Numbered from the stretch's first letter, positions 25,382 through 34,174 are shown. The stretch is DNA of 64,000 nt from Candidatus Chlorohelix allophototropha (GCF_030389965.1 NZ_CP128400.1:1116001-1180000), one strand, 5' to 3'. Numbers and translations: made by a program. Notes: generated from the sequence alone by a model not told the origin.

Positions 25382-27253
25382 ATGTGCGGCATAATCGGTT
25401 ATATAGGTAATAAACCCGCGCTTCCGATTATCATCGGGGGATTGGAACGGCTTGAATATCGCGGGTATGACTCAGCTGGAGTGGCTTTGCTAGAAAACAG
25501 CGGTAAATTTCAATTGCACAAACGGGTGGGCAAATTATCCAACCTAACCACCAGCCTTAAAGAAGAGTTACTGAACGAGGAAGCGTATGATTGCAAGTTG
25601 GGAGTAGGGCATACCCGCTGGGCTACCCATGGGAAACCGACTGAAGGCAACGCACATCCCCACCGCAGCCCCAATGAACAGGTAATTGTGGTACATAACG
25701 GTATTATCGAAAACTATGTGGGGCTAAAAGAACGTCTCGCCAATGACGGTTATCGCTTTAGCTTTCTGAGCGAAACCGATACCGAGGTTTTAGCGCACTT
25801 GCTAGAACGCTATATGACGGTGGAGGGTTTATCGCTAGAACTAGCTATGGAGGAAGTGCTAGGCGTAATCAAGGGTACGGCTGCCATTGTGGCTTTCACT
25901 ATTAATGAGCCGGATAAAATTGTATGCGCCCGTCTTTCTAATGCGGGTGCTGTAGTCATAGGTTACGGTCAGGAAGGGGAAATGTTTGTCGCCAGCGATA
26001 TACCCGCCATTTTACCCCACACCCGTCGTATGTCTTTTCTGGACAGTGGCGAAGTAGCAGTTCTTACCAGAGAGGGCGCTAGTTTTTTCAACCAAAAACA
26101 CGAACTGGTGCAAAAAGAAATTATTACCAGTACCGCAGATGCTATCAGCGCAGCTAAGGGTGGTTACAAACATTTTATGCTGAAGGAAATCCACGACCAA
26201 CCGCAGGCTATCAGCGATACCTTACTGGGTCGGGTGGATTTACAAGCTGGAAAAGTTAGGCTAGATACCATAAAACTCTCGGAGAATGAACTTGCCGAGA
26301 TAGAGAAAGTCACTATTACCGCTTGCGGTACAAGTTGGCACGCTGGATTAGTGGGGAAATTCCTGATTGAAGAACTGGCAGGATTACCAGTGGAAGTGGA
26401 TTATTCCAGCGAGTTTCGCTACCGTGACCCGATCCTTTCCAGTAAAAACCTATTGGTGGCAATTACCCAGTCAGGTGAAACGGTGGACACGCTGGCGGCA
26501 ATGGAGGAAGCCCAACGCAAGGGAACCAAACTTATTTCCATTGTGAATGTGGTGGGAAGCCAAGCAGCCCGGATTGCCGATGGAGTAATTTATATGCAAG
26601 CGGGACCGGAAATCGGAGTGGCTTCTACCAAAGCTTTTACCGCTTCGCTGGTGGATTTGGTGTTGTTAGCGGTTTATCTGGGGCAGCTTAGAAAAGTGAT
26701 AAAGCCGCAACGGGCTTTAAGTTTGTTAAATAGCTTGGTTCTTTTGCCAAAACTGATAGAAGCAACCATTTCCGAAGATCGAATATACGATCAGATTGCC
26801 CGCAAGATAACCAATGCCAACGATTTCTTGTATCTGGGACGCTGGATTAATTACCCGGTGGCGCTGGAAGGAGCCTTAAAACTAAAAGAGTTGTCCTATA
26901 TTCATGCCGAAGGTTATCCGGCAGGTGAAATGAAACACGGTCCGATTGCTTTGGTGAACAAAGATTTGCCAGTGGTAGCAATTGCCACCAAAGATAAAGT
27001 ATATGATAAGGTTGTTTCAGCCATAGAACAGGTAAAAGCTCGCGATGGATGGGTACTGGCGATAGGCACTGAAGGCGATAATCTGCTGGCTGAAAAAGCC
27101 GACCAGATTATTTACCTACCCGAAACCGACCCTCTGCTTACTCCGGTGTTGGCGGCATTACCGATGCAATTGCTCAGCTACTATATAGCGGTGCGGCGAG
27201 GTTGCGATGTGGATCAACCCCGCAATCTGGCTAAAAGCGTTACGGTGGAATAA
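25382..27253 (+). CDS. glmS: Glutamine-fructose-6-phosphate aminotransferase (GlcN-6-P synthase)
   Basis: This 623-residue, two-domain enzyme starts MCGIIGYIG, with the N-terminal nucleophile Cys2 of the glutaminase domain. HTRWATHGKPTEGNAHPH and HNGIIENY are the glutamine-binding segments. Two SIS isomerase domains follow (TACGTSWHAG, ITQSGETVDTLAAM, ASTKAFTASL) and it ends with the typical DQPRNLAKSVTVE. It makes glucosamine-6-phosphate from fructose-6-P and glutamine, the first step to UDP-GlcNAc. AGGAGGTG precedes the ATG. The 120-base leader shows no glmS ribozyme. Position between the GH114 and epimerase genes suggests a dedicated precursor supply for the galactosamine polymer as well as cell wall synthesis. 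Confidence 0.96.
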   Translation: MCGIIGYIGNKPALPIIIGGLERLEYRGYDSAGVALLENSGKFQLHKRVGKLSNLTTSLKEELLNEEAYDCKLGVGHTRWATHGKPTEGNAHPHRSPNEQVIVVHNGIIENYVGLKERLANDGYRFSFLSETDTEVLAHLLERYMTVEGLSLELAMEEVLGVIKGTAAIVAFTINEPDKIVCARLSNAGAVVIGYGQEGEMFVASDIPAILPHTRRMSFLDSGEVAVLTREGASFFNQKHELVQKEIITSTADAISAAKGGYKHFMLKEIHDQPQAISDTLLGRVDLQAGKVRLDTIKLSENELAEIEKVTITACGTSWHAGLVGKFLIEELAGLPVEVDYSSEFRYRDPILSSKNLLVAITQSGETVDTLAAMEEAQRKGTKLISIVNVVGSQAARIADGVIYMQAGPEIGVASTKAFTASLVDLVLLAVYLGQLRKVIKPQRALSLLNSLVLLPKLIEATISEDRIYDQIARKITNANDFLYLGRWINYPVALEGALKLKELSYIHAEGYPAGEMKHGPIALVNKDLPVVAIATKDKVYDKVVSAIEQVKARDGWVLAIGTEGDNLLAEKADQIIYLPETDPLLTPVLAALPMQLLSYYIAVRRGCDVDQPRNLAKSVTVE

Positions 27254-27312
27254 TAACGGGGCTAAAATAAACTTCAAGTTCAAGATTACATTAAACTAGG
27301 AGAAATAAATTT

Positions 27313-28341
27313 ATGAGAGTGCTTGTCACCGGGGGAGCGGGGTATATCGGTTCGCATACTATTATGGAATTACTGAAGCAGCAGCATGAGGTAATCGTGC
27401 TGGATTCGCTCGAAACCGGATATATCGAAGCGTTAGTAGAATTGGGAATAGTAAATAGGCTCGTTGTAGGCAGCACCCAAGATGCGCAATTATTAGATCG
27501 GGTTTTTCGCGAGTATAAGCCAGAAGCGGTAATCCATTTTGCCGCCTACAAATCGGTAGCCGAGTCTATCGAGAATCCCAACCGATATTTTCAAAACAAT
27601 GTGTTCGGCACCACCACCCTGCTGGATACGATGGTACGCCACGGGGTAAAAAATCTGGTTTTCTCCTCTACCTGCGCAATTTTCGGGACACCAAGCTACT
27701 TGCCCGTACAGGAACACAATAATAACACCAATCCTGAAAACCCATACGGGGAGAGCAAATTAATTGTAGAACAAATTCTGCGCTGGTATGACCGAGCGTA
27801 TGGGTTAAAAAGTGTCTGCCTACGTTACTTTAATGTGGCAGGAGCAGCGGAAGGTGCTAGAATCGGGGAGGATTGGACTAAAGCCCAAAACCTGATACCG
27901 GTGGTATTAAAGGCGGCGCTGGGAGTAATCGACAGTGTACAGGTATTCGGTTCGGATTATCCAACCCATGATGGAACCTGCATCAGGGATTACATTCATG
28001 TAGTTGATTTGGCGCAAGCTCATATCCTGTCAATGGAATATTTGCTAACAACCAATACCGCCACCTGTTATAATCTTGGAACAGGCAAGGGCAGTTCGGT
28101 TATGGATGTTATCCAGACGGTTCGAAATATAACCGGCGAGAATTTCAAAGTAATAATGAGTCCGCGTCGTCCGGGTGACCCGGCAGCAATTTGGGCAGAT
28201 AGTTTTAAAGCGGTTCAGGAATTGGGTTGGAAAACCAGATACAACCTAGAGGATATGATCCGAAGTGCGTATCAGTGGCATAAGTCACATCCCAACGGCT
28301 GGCGTCAATCGGATAGCGAAGTATTAATTCCAATGGGTTAA
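27313..28341 (+). CDS. galE: UDP-glucose/UDP-N-acetylglucosamine 4-epimerase
   Basis: This 342-residue extended short-chain dehydrogenase has the NAD motif GGAGYIGSHT (7-16), the catalytic Ser/Tyr/Lys set (SST at 118-120, YGESK with Y145 and K149), RYFNVAGA, and the C-terminal RRPGDPAAIWADS block. GalE interconverts UDP-Glc and UDP-Gal. Many members also act on UDP-GlcNAc/UDP-GalNAc when the gate position, Tyr299 in the E. coli enzyme, is smaller. By alignment that position is Ile293 here. Together with glmS and pelF next door, UDP-GalNAc formation for the polymer is the likely job. A strong terminator 58 bases downstream ends the operon. Confidence 0.9.
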   Translation: MRVLVTGGAGYIGSHTIMELLKQQHEVIVLDSLETGYIEALVELGIVNRLVVGSTQDAQLLDRVFREYKPEAVIHFAAYKSVAESIENPNRYFQNNVFGTTTLLDTMVRHGVKNLVFSSTCAIFGTPSYLPVQEHNNNTNPENPYGESKLIVEQILRWYDRAYGLKSVCLRYFNVAGAAEGARIGEDWTKAQNLIPVVLKAALGVIDSVQVFGSDYPTHDGTCIRDYIHVVDLAQAHILSMEYLLTTNTATCYNLGTGKGSSVMDVIQTVRNITGENFKVIMSPRRPGDPAAIWADSFKAVQELGWKTRYNLEDMIRSAYQWHKSHPNGWRQSDSEVLIPMG

Positions 28342-28398
28342 TAACTAACAAAAAGACTGTCCCCATTTATAGAGAGATATAATAAGCGGTCACAACAA

Positions 28399-28444
28399 AC
28401 CAATAATACCGGCAGCAATTATCTTACCGGTATTATTGGTTTTT
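28399..28444 (+). terminator. Intrinsic terminator ending the galE/Pel-like operon
   Basis: Perfect 14-bp arms (28399-28412 and 28427-28440, ACCAATAATACCGG and complement) enclose a 14-base loop, followed by TTTT. It is the strongest simple hairpin in this part of the window and separates the cluster from the HAD gene. Confidence 0.85.
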
Positions 28445-28475
28445 GCTCAAAATAAAATATTTTAGGGATAAATGT

Positions 28476-29165
28476 ATGAGCCAACCAAACCAATATGTAT
28501 TTCTGTTGGATGTTGATAACACGCTGCTGGATACCGACAGCATTTCCGCCGACCTACGCGCTTATCTTGAACAGATTTTCAGTAAGGAAGCCCAACAACG
28601 ATACTGGCAGATTTTTGATGAACTAAGAGAGGAATTGGGCTATTCCGACCATTTAGGAACATTACAACGCTTTCGCGTGGAGAACATGAACCAACCCAAC
28701 TTGATTGATGTTTCTCTTTATTTGTTGAACTATCCTTTCAAGGCGCGCTTGTTTCCCGGGGCACTGGAATTAATCGAGCGTTTTCGTAGTTGGGGAACGG
28801 TTGTTATCCTGACAGACGGGGATGCGGTATATCAGCCACACAAAATAAACTGCGCTGGTCTGTTAAAAGCAGTGAACAGAAAGGTACTTGTTACAATCCA
28901 TAAAGAACAACAATTAGATCAAGTAGAATTGCGCTATCCGGCAAGCCATTACATTATGGTTGATGATAAGTTGCGTCTATTAACCGAAATCAAAAAAAGA
29001 TGGGGTATGGGCGTAACCACCATTTTCGTGCGCCAAGGACACTACGCCCATGAGCCTGATATCTTTTTAAAATATCCCCCCGCCGATTTAATGGTGGAAA
29101 ACCTCGCTGCCCTCCTTGACTATGACCTAGAGCTTATACATGTGGATAAAGGAAGGTCAAGATAG
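28476..29165 (+). CDS. HAD-superfamily hydrolase
   Basis: This protein of about 229 residues is read from the ATG at 28476, with weak AGGG upstream. Motif I is FLLDVDNTLLDT (a DxDxT core), motif II is VVILTDGD, and motif III/IV are near PASHYIMVDDKLRLLTEIKKRWG, where the acidic pair binds Mg. The helical cap region HLGTLQRFRVENMNQ fits a C1-capped HAD phosphatase. It is isolated between two terminators, so it is not part of the polysaccharide operon. The substrate is unknown. Confidence 0.82.
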   Translation: MSQPNQYVFLLDVDNTLLDTDSISADLRAYLEQIFSKEAQQRYWQIFDELREELGYSDHLGTLQRFRVENMNQPNLIDVSLYLLNYPFKARLFPGALELIERFRSWGTVVILTDGDAVYQPHKINCAGLLKAVNRKVLVTIHKEQQLDQVELRYPASHYIMVDDKLRLLTEIKKRWGMGVTTIFVRQGHYAHEPDIFLKYPPADLMVENLAALLDYDLELIHVDKGRSR

Positions 29166-29700
29166 ACTATGCAAGGTAAATAAAACCGGGTTAAACCCAA
29201 ATGGCAAACCTTGTTAACTCCAGTAGTACGTATGCCGATAGGGGTAAAGTGCTGAAGCGAGCGCTTTCCAGCCCAACTCACACTATTTGCTGTTTCCTGA
29301 ACTCAGGCAATACCTGTATTTAACCAACTCGATATTTCTCACGCACATATATGCAATAGTGAGCAAAGTCAGATGCAAGCCTTGTTCTTTCCACCTAAAC
29401 CCCAGAAACTACATCAAAAGTACTAGTTTTTCGATTAGCGTGCTACTTTTCAGTGCTATTTGAGTTTAGGTATAGGACAAATGCTAGTTCATCAAAATCG
29501 GTAAAGGGAGGTTGAATATTACTACGACTCCTAGGGGTACTTATTGGTTATACACGTTGGGCTTCATTCCATAACTTAAATATTGGTTCTTTTTCCGACT
29601 TCTTCTAGCCTTTTTCCTATCCATATTCTTAACCCAACAGTGTCAAAAGCCCGGTCAATGTGACTGGGCTTTTTTTGAGCATGTACAAATTTGATTCCTA
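29166..29700. other. Intergenic region between HAD and deoxyhypusine-synthase-like genes
   Basis: This region of about 535 bases lies between convergent genes. A hairpin terminator sits at 29645-29677. A weak inverted repeat CTCAC/GTGAG lies near 29338-29362. No coding potential, RNA gene or repeat was recognised in the rest. Confidence 0.5.
29645..29677. terminator. Bidirectional terminator between convergent genes
   Basis: The stem AAGCCCGGTCA/TGACTGGGCTT has one G-U pair and a 3-base loop. It is followed by seven T on the + strand and by TTTTG on the minus strand. It most likely ends the minus-strand deoxyhypusine-synthase-like transcript and can also stop read-through from the left. Confidence 0.8.
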
Positions 29701-30807
29701 TCAGTTGCCTTCTTGTGAGAGATAGTGCTTCCGAGCGGTTTCACGTAAGTTGGAAACCAGTTCATCTCGGCGGTCGTAAAGTCGTTTCAGAGGACGTTGC
29801 GGAGCGCGATCAATTACATAGGATGCCATGACGGGTATCGCCACCGTGCTATCGAGGTAACACACTATGCTGTCCGGCAACTGTTCGGGGTCAACCTTGC
29901 CCCATGTCATAGCCTCGGAGGGAGTCGCACCGGAGAGACCACCCGTATCAGCCCGCGCATCTGTTACCTGAATAAAGTAATCATGCCCCTTCTCGGCAAT
30001 GCCCAATACTTCCTGAATCTGTGGCTCAGTTTGCAGGATAAAATTCTTGGGACTACCACCGCCAAATATCAGCACTGCGCTTTTGCCGCCTTTAGCTTTA
30101 GCATCATATACAATTGCGGTTGTCTCGTTCACATCCGCTTCCGGGTCGAAGCCAATCTCAAGCCCCATCAACTGTAGCGCAGCAACGTTCATACCTAAAG
30201 TGGAATCACCCGGACTAGAGGTATAAATCGGTACGCCTGCCTCGTAGGCTGCCCCTAGCACAGAACGATATTCAATGCCCAACACTTTTTCCCGCTCGCG
30301 TAAGTATTTGCCTAAGCCGTTGTGCAATTCTGAGGTACTCATGCGCTTCTGAAATTCCGGCAAACGCATCACCTCACGCAGGTAAGCATCGGATTTCAGC
30401 AACACTTCCTGATCGAAAAGAATGTCGTAAATGCGAATGACATGCTCTTCCCGCAACGCCAAGTCATCGGTAAAAGGGGTACTCTGGAAAAGCTCAAACC
30501 CAAGAGAACGATGAATATCGTGGTATAGGTTCGCACCCGTTGAAATAATCCAGTCGATATAACCACCCTCTATCAGTGGAACGAGCGCGGAATAACCCAA
30601 CCCGGTGGGAGTCAATGCGCCGGAGAGAGTCACCCCCACCGTTACATCCGGCTGCATTACCTTGCGCGCCAGCAGTTGGCAGGCTTCGCGCAGACGGGCA
30701 GCATTATAGGCAAACAGATGTTCATCTACCATCTGCGCCACCGTCAAACCCTTCTGGATTGGGCGCGGGTCTAGTTTGCGCCCATAAACCCTCTTTTCAT
30801 CAGCCAT
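29701..30807 (-). CDS. Deoxyhypusine-synthase-family protein (bacterial, polyamine-related)
   Basis: The protein is about 368 residues from the Met at 30807; an in-frame ATG at 30837 is possible. AAAGGAG lies rather far (about 13 bases) from the 30807 start. The DHS fold is visible: GVTLSGALTPTGLG, DWIISTGANLYHDIH, IYTSSPGDSTLGMNVAAL, then GGGSPKNF holding the lysine that forms the enamine intermediate in deoxyhypusine and homospermidine synthases, and DARADTGGLSGATPSEAMTWGKV. Bacteria lack eIF5A, and their DHS-like proteins act on polyamines, for example homospermidine or carboxyspermidine chemistry. No polyamine genes lie beside it, so the exact reaction is open. Confidence 0.85.
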   Translation of the reverse strand: MADEKRVYGRKLDPRPIQKGLTVAQMVDEHLFAYNAARLREACQLLARKVMQPDVTVGVTLSGALTPTGLGYSALVPLIEGGYIDWIISTGANLYHDIHRSLGFELFQSTPFTDDLALREEHVIRIYDILFDQEVLLKSDAYLREVMRLPEFQKRMSTSELHNGLGKYLREREKVLGIEYRSVLGAAYEAGVPIYTSSPGDSTLGMNVAALQLMGLEIGFDPEADVNETTAIVYDAKAKGGKSAVLIFGGGSPKNFILQTEPQIQEVLGIAEKGHDYFIQVTDARADTGGLSGATPSEAMTWGKVDPEQLPDSIVCYLDSTVAIPVMASYVIDRAPQRPLKRLYDRRDELVSNLRETARKHYLSQEGN

Positions 30808-30983
30808 TTGCGAGAAAAACTCCTTTTGTTTCAACATTTTGAAAGTTTGCCGTCTAATATTATATACCAATCAGATAAGAGGGATATTGAAAAACAAGTC
30901 GCCTGAAATTCAGAATAGGGATTTACTTATCCGGCTATAATAGAAATAAAAGTGTGCCAAAAATAGTATGAAAGGAGCATTGG

Positions 30984-31718
30984 ATGTATCCACCGTCTGG
31001 ACAACATGAAAATCCCCAAGAAAACCAGCCACAATACGGTTTCCCACCACCAAACGGACAACCCGGCAGTTATCCACCCCCTAACTATCCACCGCCGCAA
31101 GGAGCTTACCAACAGCCACCACCCCAAAATGGTTTCCAGCAACAGGGTTATGGTTATCAACAACCGCCCGGCTATTACCAACCGCAATATGTTCGCACTC
31201 CGGTTGGATTAAACAATCAGCGCACCGGGCTGCGCTTGTTAATTTTTCTGGTATTTTTTCTGGTTATTTTTGGCGCGGTAGGTTATTTTAGCTGGAATAT
31301 TTTTAATCAAGCCAATGGAGTGATAAAAACGGTTGCCAACAGCATCGGAGAACTGAGCGTATATCCCGGGGCGGTAAAACTGAACCTGAAGGATAGCTAT
31401 AAAAGTACCATCACTAACTTCCCCAACCTAAAAATAGAGGTGTACGCAACCGGAGATTCGCCTGATAAAATAGCCGATTTCTTTTATAACAAAGAGTTTG
31501 ACCAGAAGGGTTATAACGTGGCTATGACCGATACCAGTACGCCAAGCCGAGGATTTGCACGTTTGCTTCAAGGTTTTGGCAGTAATGGGGCGCGCGCCGA
31601 AGTGCGAATCCTGACTCCGGCAGCAATCTCCGATGCTACAAATGATAGTGCGCAAACCCAAAATAAAACGGTATTTGTGGTGTTGTCTTCCAACCCATTG
31701 GAAGGAGTGTTCAAATAG
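30984..31718 (+). CDS. Membrane-anchored protein with Pro/Gln/Tyr-rich N-terminus
   Basis: This 244-residue protein follows AAAGGAG, with TATAAT at 30936-30941 as a likely -10. Residues 1-75 are a disordered, cytoplasmic, Pro/Gln/Tyr/Gly-rich tail with repeated YPPP and PPQ patterns. One membrane helix runs about 82-105. The outer part (about 110-244) begins ANSIGELSVYPGAVKL and contains IEVYATGDSPDKIADFFYNKEF, a pattern seen in small uncharacterised secreted domains that measure a difference such as Chloroflexota 'PGA' proteins. Function is unknown. Proline-rich cytosolic tails of this kind often bind WW-like or FHA partners or form condensates, which is only a suggestion. Confidence 0.75.
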   Translation: MYPPSGQHENPQENQPQYGFPPPNGQPGSYPPPNYPPPQGAYQQPPPQNGFQQQGYGYQQPPGYYQPQYVRTPVGLNNQRTGLRLLIFLVFFLVIFGAVGYFSWNIFNQANGVIKTVANSIGELSVYPGAVKLNLKDSYKSTITNFPNLKIEVYATGDSPDKIADFFYNKEFDQKGYNVAMTDTSTPSRGFARLLQGFGSNGARAEVRILTPAAISDATNDSAQTQNKTVFVVLSSNPLEGVFK

Positions 31719-31755
31719 CTTTTCGAGGCAGTAGCGCGAGAATAAAGAGTGGCTT

Positions 31756-32676
31756 CTAGCTCAATTCGAGTTTGAAGAAGGCAGTAACGCGGCTAATATA
31801 CTCTTGGGGATATGTCTCAAAAGCCTGTACATGCTCCACGCCGGGCAAAAGCCATGTTTCGGTTATGTTTTTGCCGCCTGCCTCTTTTAGCGTATAAAAA
31901 TTCTCAACCGGAACGGTAGTGTCTGCTTCCCCATGAATTAGAAATAAATGGCGGTCGCCGAGGCTTTTTATAGCTTGCACAGGTTTGGAAGCCTCAATAT
32001 CCACATCGTAAAATAGCCGTCCGAACACCAACACACCCGGAAATACAAACTGGAGTAGCAAAGGATAGGTCGCAACGCGAGAGGCTTGTAGGTGGGCGAA
32101 ATCGGCGTATGCCGAGTCGCTAACGGCGGTTTTCAAGTCGGGTATATCGCTCATTGCCATTATGGTTGAGGACGCACCCATACTCCATGCAAGTGCGCCA
32201 ATATGCTGGGACGCAAATCCTCTGCTTTTGAGGTAATTAACCGCCCCTACCACATCCCATTGTTCACGCTGCCCAAAAGAGTAGTGATCGCCATCGGATT
32301 GACCGTGTGCCTCTAGATCGAACAAAAGCAGGCTATAGCCAGCGTCCCAGAGCGGTTTTGACAAGGACAGACCAAATCTGCGCGTGGCATCGCGCCCATG
32401 TACCAACACCAATACTTTGTTTGAAGCGGAGTTAGGTACAAACCAGCCCCGCAATGTCGGTTTTTTATCACTTGCAGCGGGAAAAGATACATTTTCGTAA
32501 GTTAAACCGTAAGTAGCGGGGGTTTTATCACCAAGCGAGCGGTCTTTTGAGGTGGTAAAAGCGTTGGCATACAAATAGCTTGCCCCAAGATAGCTAGAAA
32601 CCAACAGACAAAAAAAGACGAAAAGGCTAAGCCTTAACAGGCGCAGCCCTTTTTTCTTTTCTCCGGAAGTTCTCAT
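31756..32676 (-). CDS. Membrane-anchored alpha/beta hydrolase
   Basis: This 306-residue protein has an N-terminal basic stretch and signal anchor (residues about 12-32, LSLFVFFCLLVSSYLGASYLY, probably uncleaved). The hydrolase fold has VLVHGRDATRR, LFDLEAHGQSDGD, the nucleophile elbow LAWSMGAS, the acid strand FLIHGEADTTVP and the last histidine in PGVEHVQAF. It belongs to the group often labelled alpha/beta hydrolase or S9-like family, with unknown small-ester or peptide substrates. In contrast to the hydrolase at 6116-7108 the triad is complete. It lies convergent to the Pro-rich membrane protein and downstream of the G3E GTPase gene. Confidence 0.85.
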   Translation of the reverse strand: MRTSGEKKKGLRLLRLSLFVFFCLLVSSYLGASYLYANAFTTSKDRSLGDKTPATYGLTYENVSFPAASDKKPTLRGWFVPNSASNKVLVLVHGRDATRRFGLSLSKPLWDAGYSLLLFDLEAHGQSDGDHYSFGQREQWDVVGAVNYLKSRGFASQHIGALAWSMGASSTIMAMSDIPDLKTAVSDSAYADFAHLQASRVATYPLLLQFVFPGVLVFGRLFYDVDIEASKPVQAIKSLGDRHLFLIHGEADTTVPVENFYTLKEAGGKNITETWLLPGVEHVQAFETYPQEYISRVTAFFKLELS

Positions 32677-32716
32677 TGTTAGCTACTGATGATGTTGATT
32701 ATAGATCAGGCAAAAC

Positions 32717-33715
32717 TCACGCTACAATGCAGGCTTCGATTTGTTCCAAAATCCAAGCTTTATCCAGATTTTGCCCGATGAATACCCCACGCATTAGCGA
32801 AGGACGGTGACGCTGGAATGGCAAAACGCGCACATAACCCGGCATTTGCTGAAATACATGGGGACGCTCATCTCCTTCAACCCACAAAAAGCCTTTAGCT
32901 CGATATACATTAGACGGCAGATTTTTAAGGAATTGTTCAAAAGCGTCTTTGTTTAGCCTCAAATCCATATCAAAATCCAGCGTGTGCAAGGACATATGCG
33001 CATCCGCCTCACCATGGTGATTATGAGAATGGTCGTGTTGGTGATGGGTATGTTCTTTTTTGGCAGCGTTTCCAGCCCCAACACTACGCGCCAAATCAAG
33101 TAAAGCCTCAATTCCGGCTTCCGGCAAACCTTGCTGCGCGGGAAATATCTGGGCTTTCGGATTAAAACCGATCAATTGCTCTTTCAAAGTCAGAGCATCT
33201 GCTTCGGTTACCAAGTCGCATTTATTCATCACCAGCACATCGGCATACTCTACCTGACGTTGGGCAAGGCGGGTTTTCTCGGCAAGGTCATCAAAACGTA
33301 GAGCATCTACCACCGAAATAATGCCGCCTACTTCTACCGCTTCCCACAGAGCAGGATCGGTTAATTCATCCAGCATATCGGCAGGGTCAGCCAGACCGCT
33401 CGCCTCCAATATTATCAAATCGACTTTAGGATGAATAGACATTTGGATAAGGGCGGGTATCAAATCACCTTCGGCTGTGCAGCAAATACAACCGTTGGAA
33501 AGCTCGGAGAGCATCATACCCTCTTGCCGCATCATTTCACCATCAATTGAAACCGCACCGAATTCATTTACTATCAAGCCGGGTGTCATGCCGTTCTCCA
33601 GACACCAACCGATAAGTTTTCCTAAAAGGGTAGTCTTGCCACTTCCCAAAAAACCTACCAGTACATAAGCAGGTTTGCGATTTAATTTGGTTTCTTTTAC
33701 GGGCGAATCTATCAT
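32717..33715 (-). CDS. G3E-family GTPase (CobW/YjiA-type metallochaperone)
   Basis: The 332-residue protein is read from the ATG at 33715, because GAGG lies about 9 bases upstream; two earlier ATGs in frame lack a site. GTPase motifs are GFLGSGKTT (21-29), the CxCC metal motif GCICC (C76, C78, C79), EASGLADP and the NKCD base-recognition motif. A His-rich insert (HTHHQHDHSHNHH) near the middle could bind Zn, Co or Ni. The C-terminal CobW domain ends the protein. These proteins insert or traffic metals such as Zn, Co or Fe. The substrate protein is not obvious from neighbours. Confidence 0.9.
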   Translation of the reverse strand: MIDSPVKETKLNRKPAYVLVGFLGSGKTTLLGKLIGWCLENGMTPGLIVNEFGAVSIDGEMMRQEGMMLSELSNGCICCTAEGDLIPALIQMSIHPKVDLIILEASGLADPADMLDELTDPALWEAVEVGGIISVVDALRFDDLAEKTRLAQRQVEYADVLVMNKCDLVTEADALTLKEQLIGFNPKAQIFPAQQGLPEAGIEALLDLARSVGAGNAAKKEHTHHQHDHSHNHHGEADAHMSLHTLDFDMDLRLNKDAFEQFLKNLPSNVYRAKGFLWVEGDERPHVFQQMPGYVRVLPFQRHRPSLMRGVFIGQNLDKAWILEQIEACIVA

Positions 33716-33793
33716 TAGCATTATCCTCATTTTATTTTTTGTTACACAGCTTTAATTATAGCTTTTTGTTAAGGCTTACTGCAAACCCGACAA

Positions 33794-33820
33794 TAAAAAA
33801 AGAGGGGTTACTTTCCCCTC
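33794..33820 (-). terminator. Intrinsic terminator of small membrane-protein gene
   Basis: On the minus strand GAGGGG and CCCCTC (33815-33820 and 33802-33807) pair over a 7-base loop and are followed by TTTTTTT. It lies 26 bases after the small gene at 33846-33995. Confidence 0.8.
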
Positions 33821-33845
33821 AACAAGTATATTCTATTATAGTAGC

Positions 33846-33995
33846 TTAGCTTTGCGCGTTCCAATCGTCGCGAGGGTCATAGCACCCACTCACAAAACCG
33901 TTTCGGCGCTTATCTGCGCCCCATTTCAACGCCGCGAGATCGAGAAGCGCAAACAGCAATACTATTACTACAAATCCAACCATTACTTCCAACAT
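33846..33995 (-). CDS. 49-residue single-pass membrane protein, paralogue 1
   Basis: This is a small gene with strong support: GGAGGG stands 8 bases before ATG, and a terminator follows. The protein begins MLEVMVGFVVIVLLFALLDL (one membrane helix, residues about 4-22), then AALKWGADKRR on the cytoplasmic side, and ends with CYDPRDDWNAQS. It is clearly paralogous to the protein at 34175-34318, sharing LxDxxAxKWGxxxRR and YDPRxDWN at the same spacing. The family is short, conserved and uncharacterised as far as I can tell. Two copies in tandem suggest a real function, perhaps as a subunit or regulator of a membrane complex. Confidence 0.8.
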   Translation of the reverse strand: MLEVMVGFVVIVLLFALLDLAALKWGADKRRNGFVSGCYDPRDDWNAQS

Positions 33996-34124
33996 TTTAT
34001 TACCCTCCAGTACTATAAAATCAGCCTGTGAAGTTTATATATTTAGCGCGAACCTGTTAATTATCGGCTCAGCAGTATTCTTTTATAAATTCGTCTATAT
34101 CTAGTGGTGTGCGATTGAGGTAGA

Positions 34125-34149
34125 AAAGAGGGATAAATTATCCCTCTTT
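34125..34149 (-). terminator. Palindromic hairpin terminator after small membrane gene 2
   Basis: Two perfect 12-base arms (34125-34136 and 34138-34149, AAAGAGGGATAA and complement) are separated by a single base. On the minus strand it is followed by TCTACC after a CTCTTTTC end. It lies 26 bases after the stop of the gene at 34175-34318. Confidence 0.7.
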
Positions 34150-34174
34150 CCTGATTATGTATGTGAAATCTCGC

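Noticed and set aside
29141-29149. Perfect DnaA-box-like TGTGGATAA at the end of the HAD gene
   Set aside because: A single 9-base match in 64 kb is expected by chance, and it lies inside coding sequence with no cluster around it.
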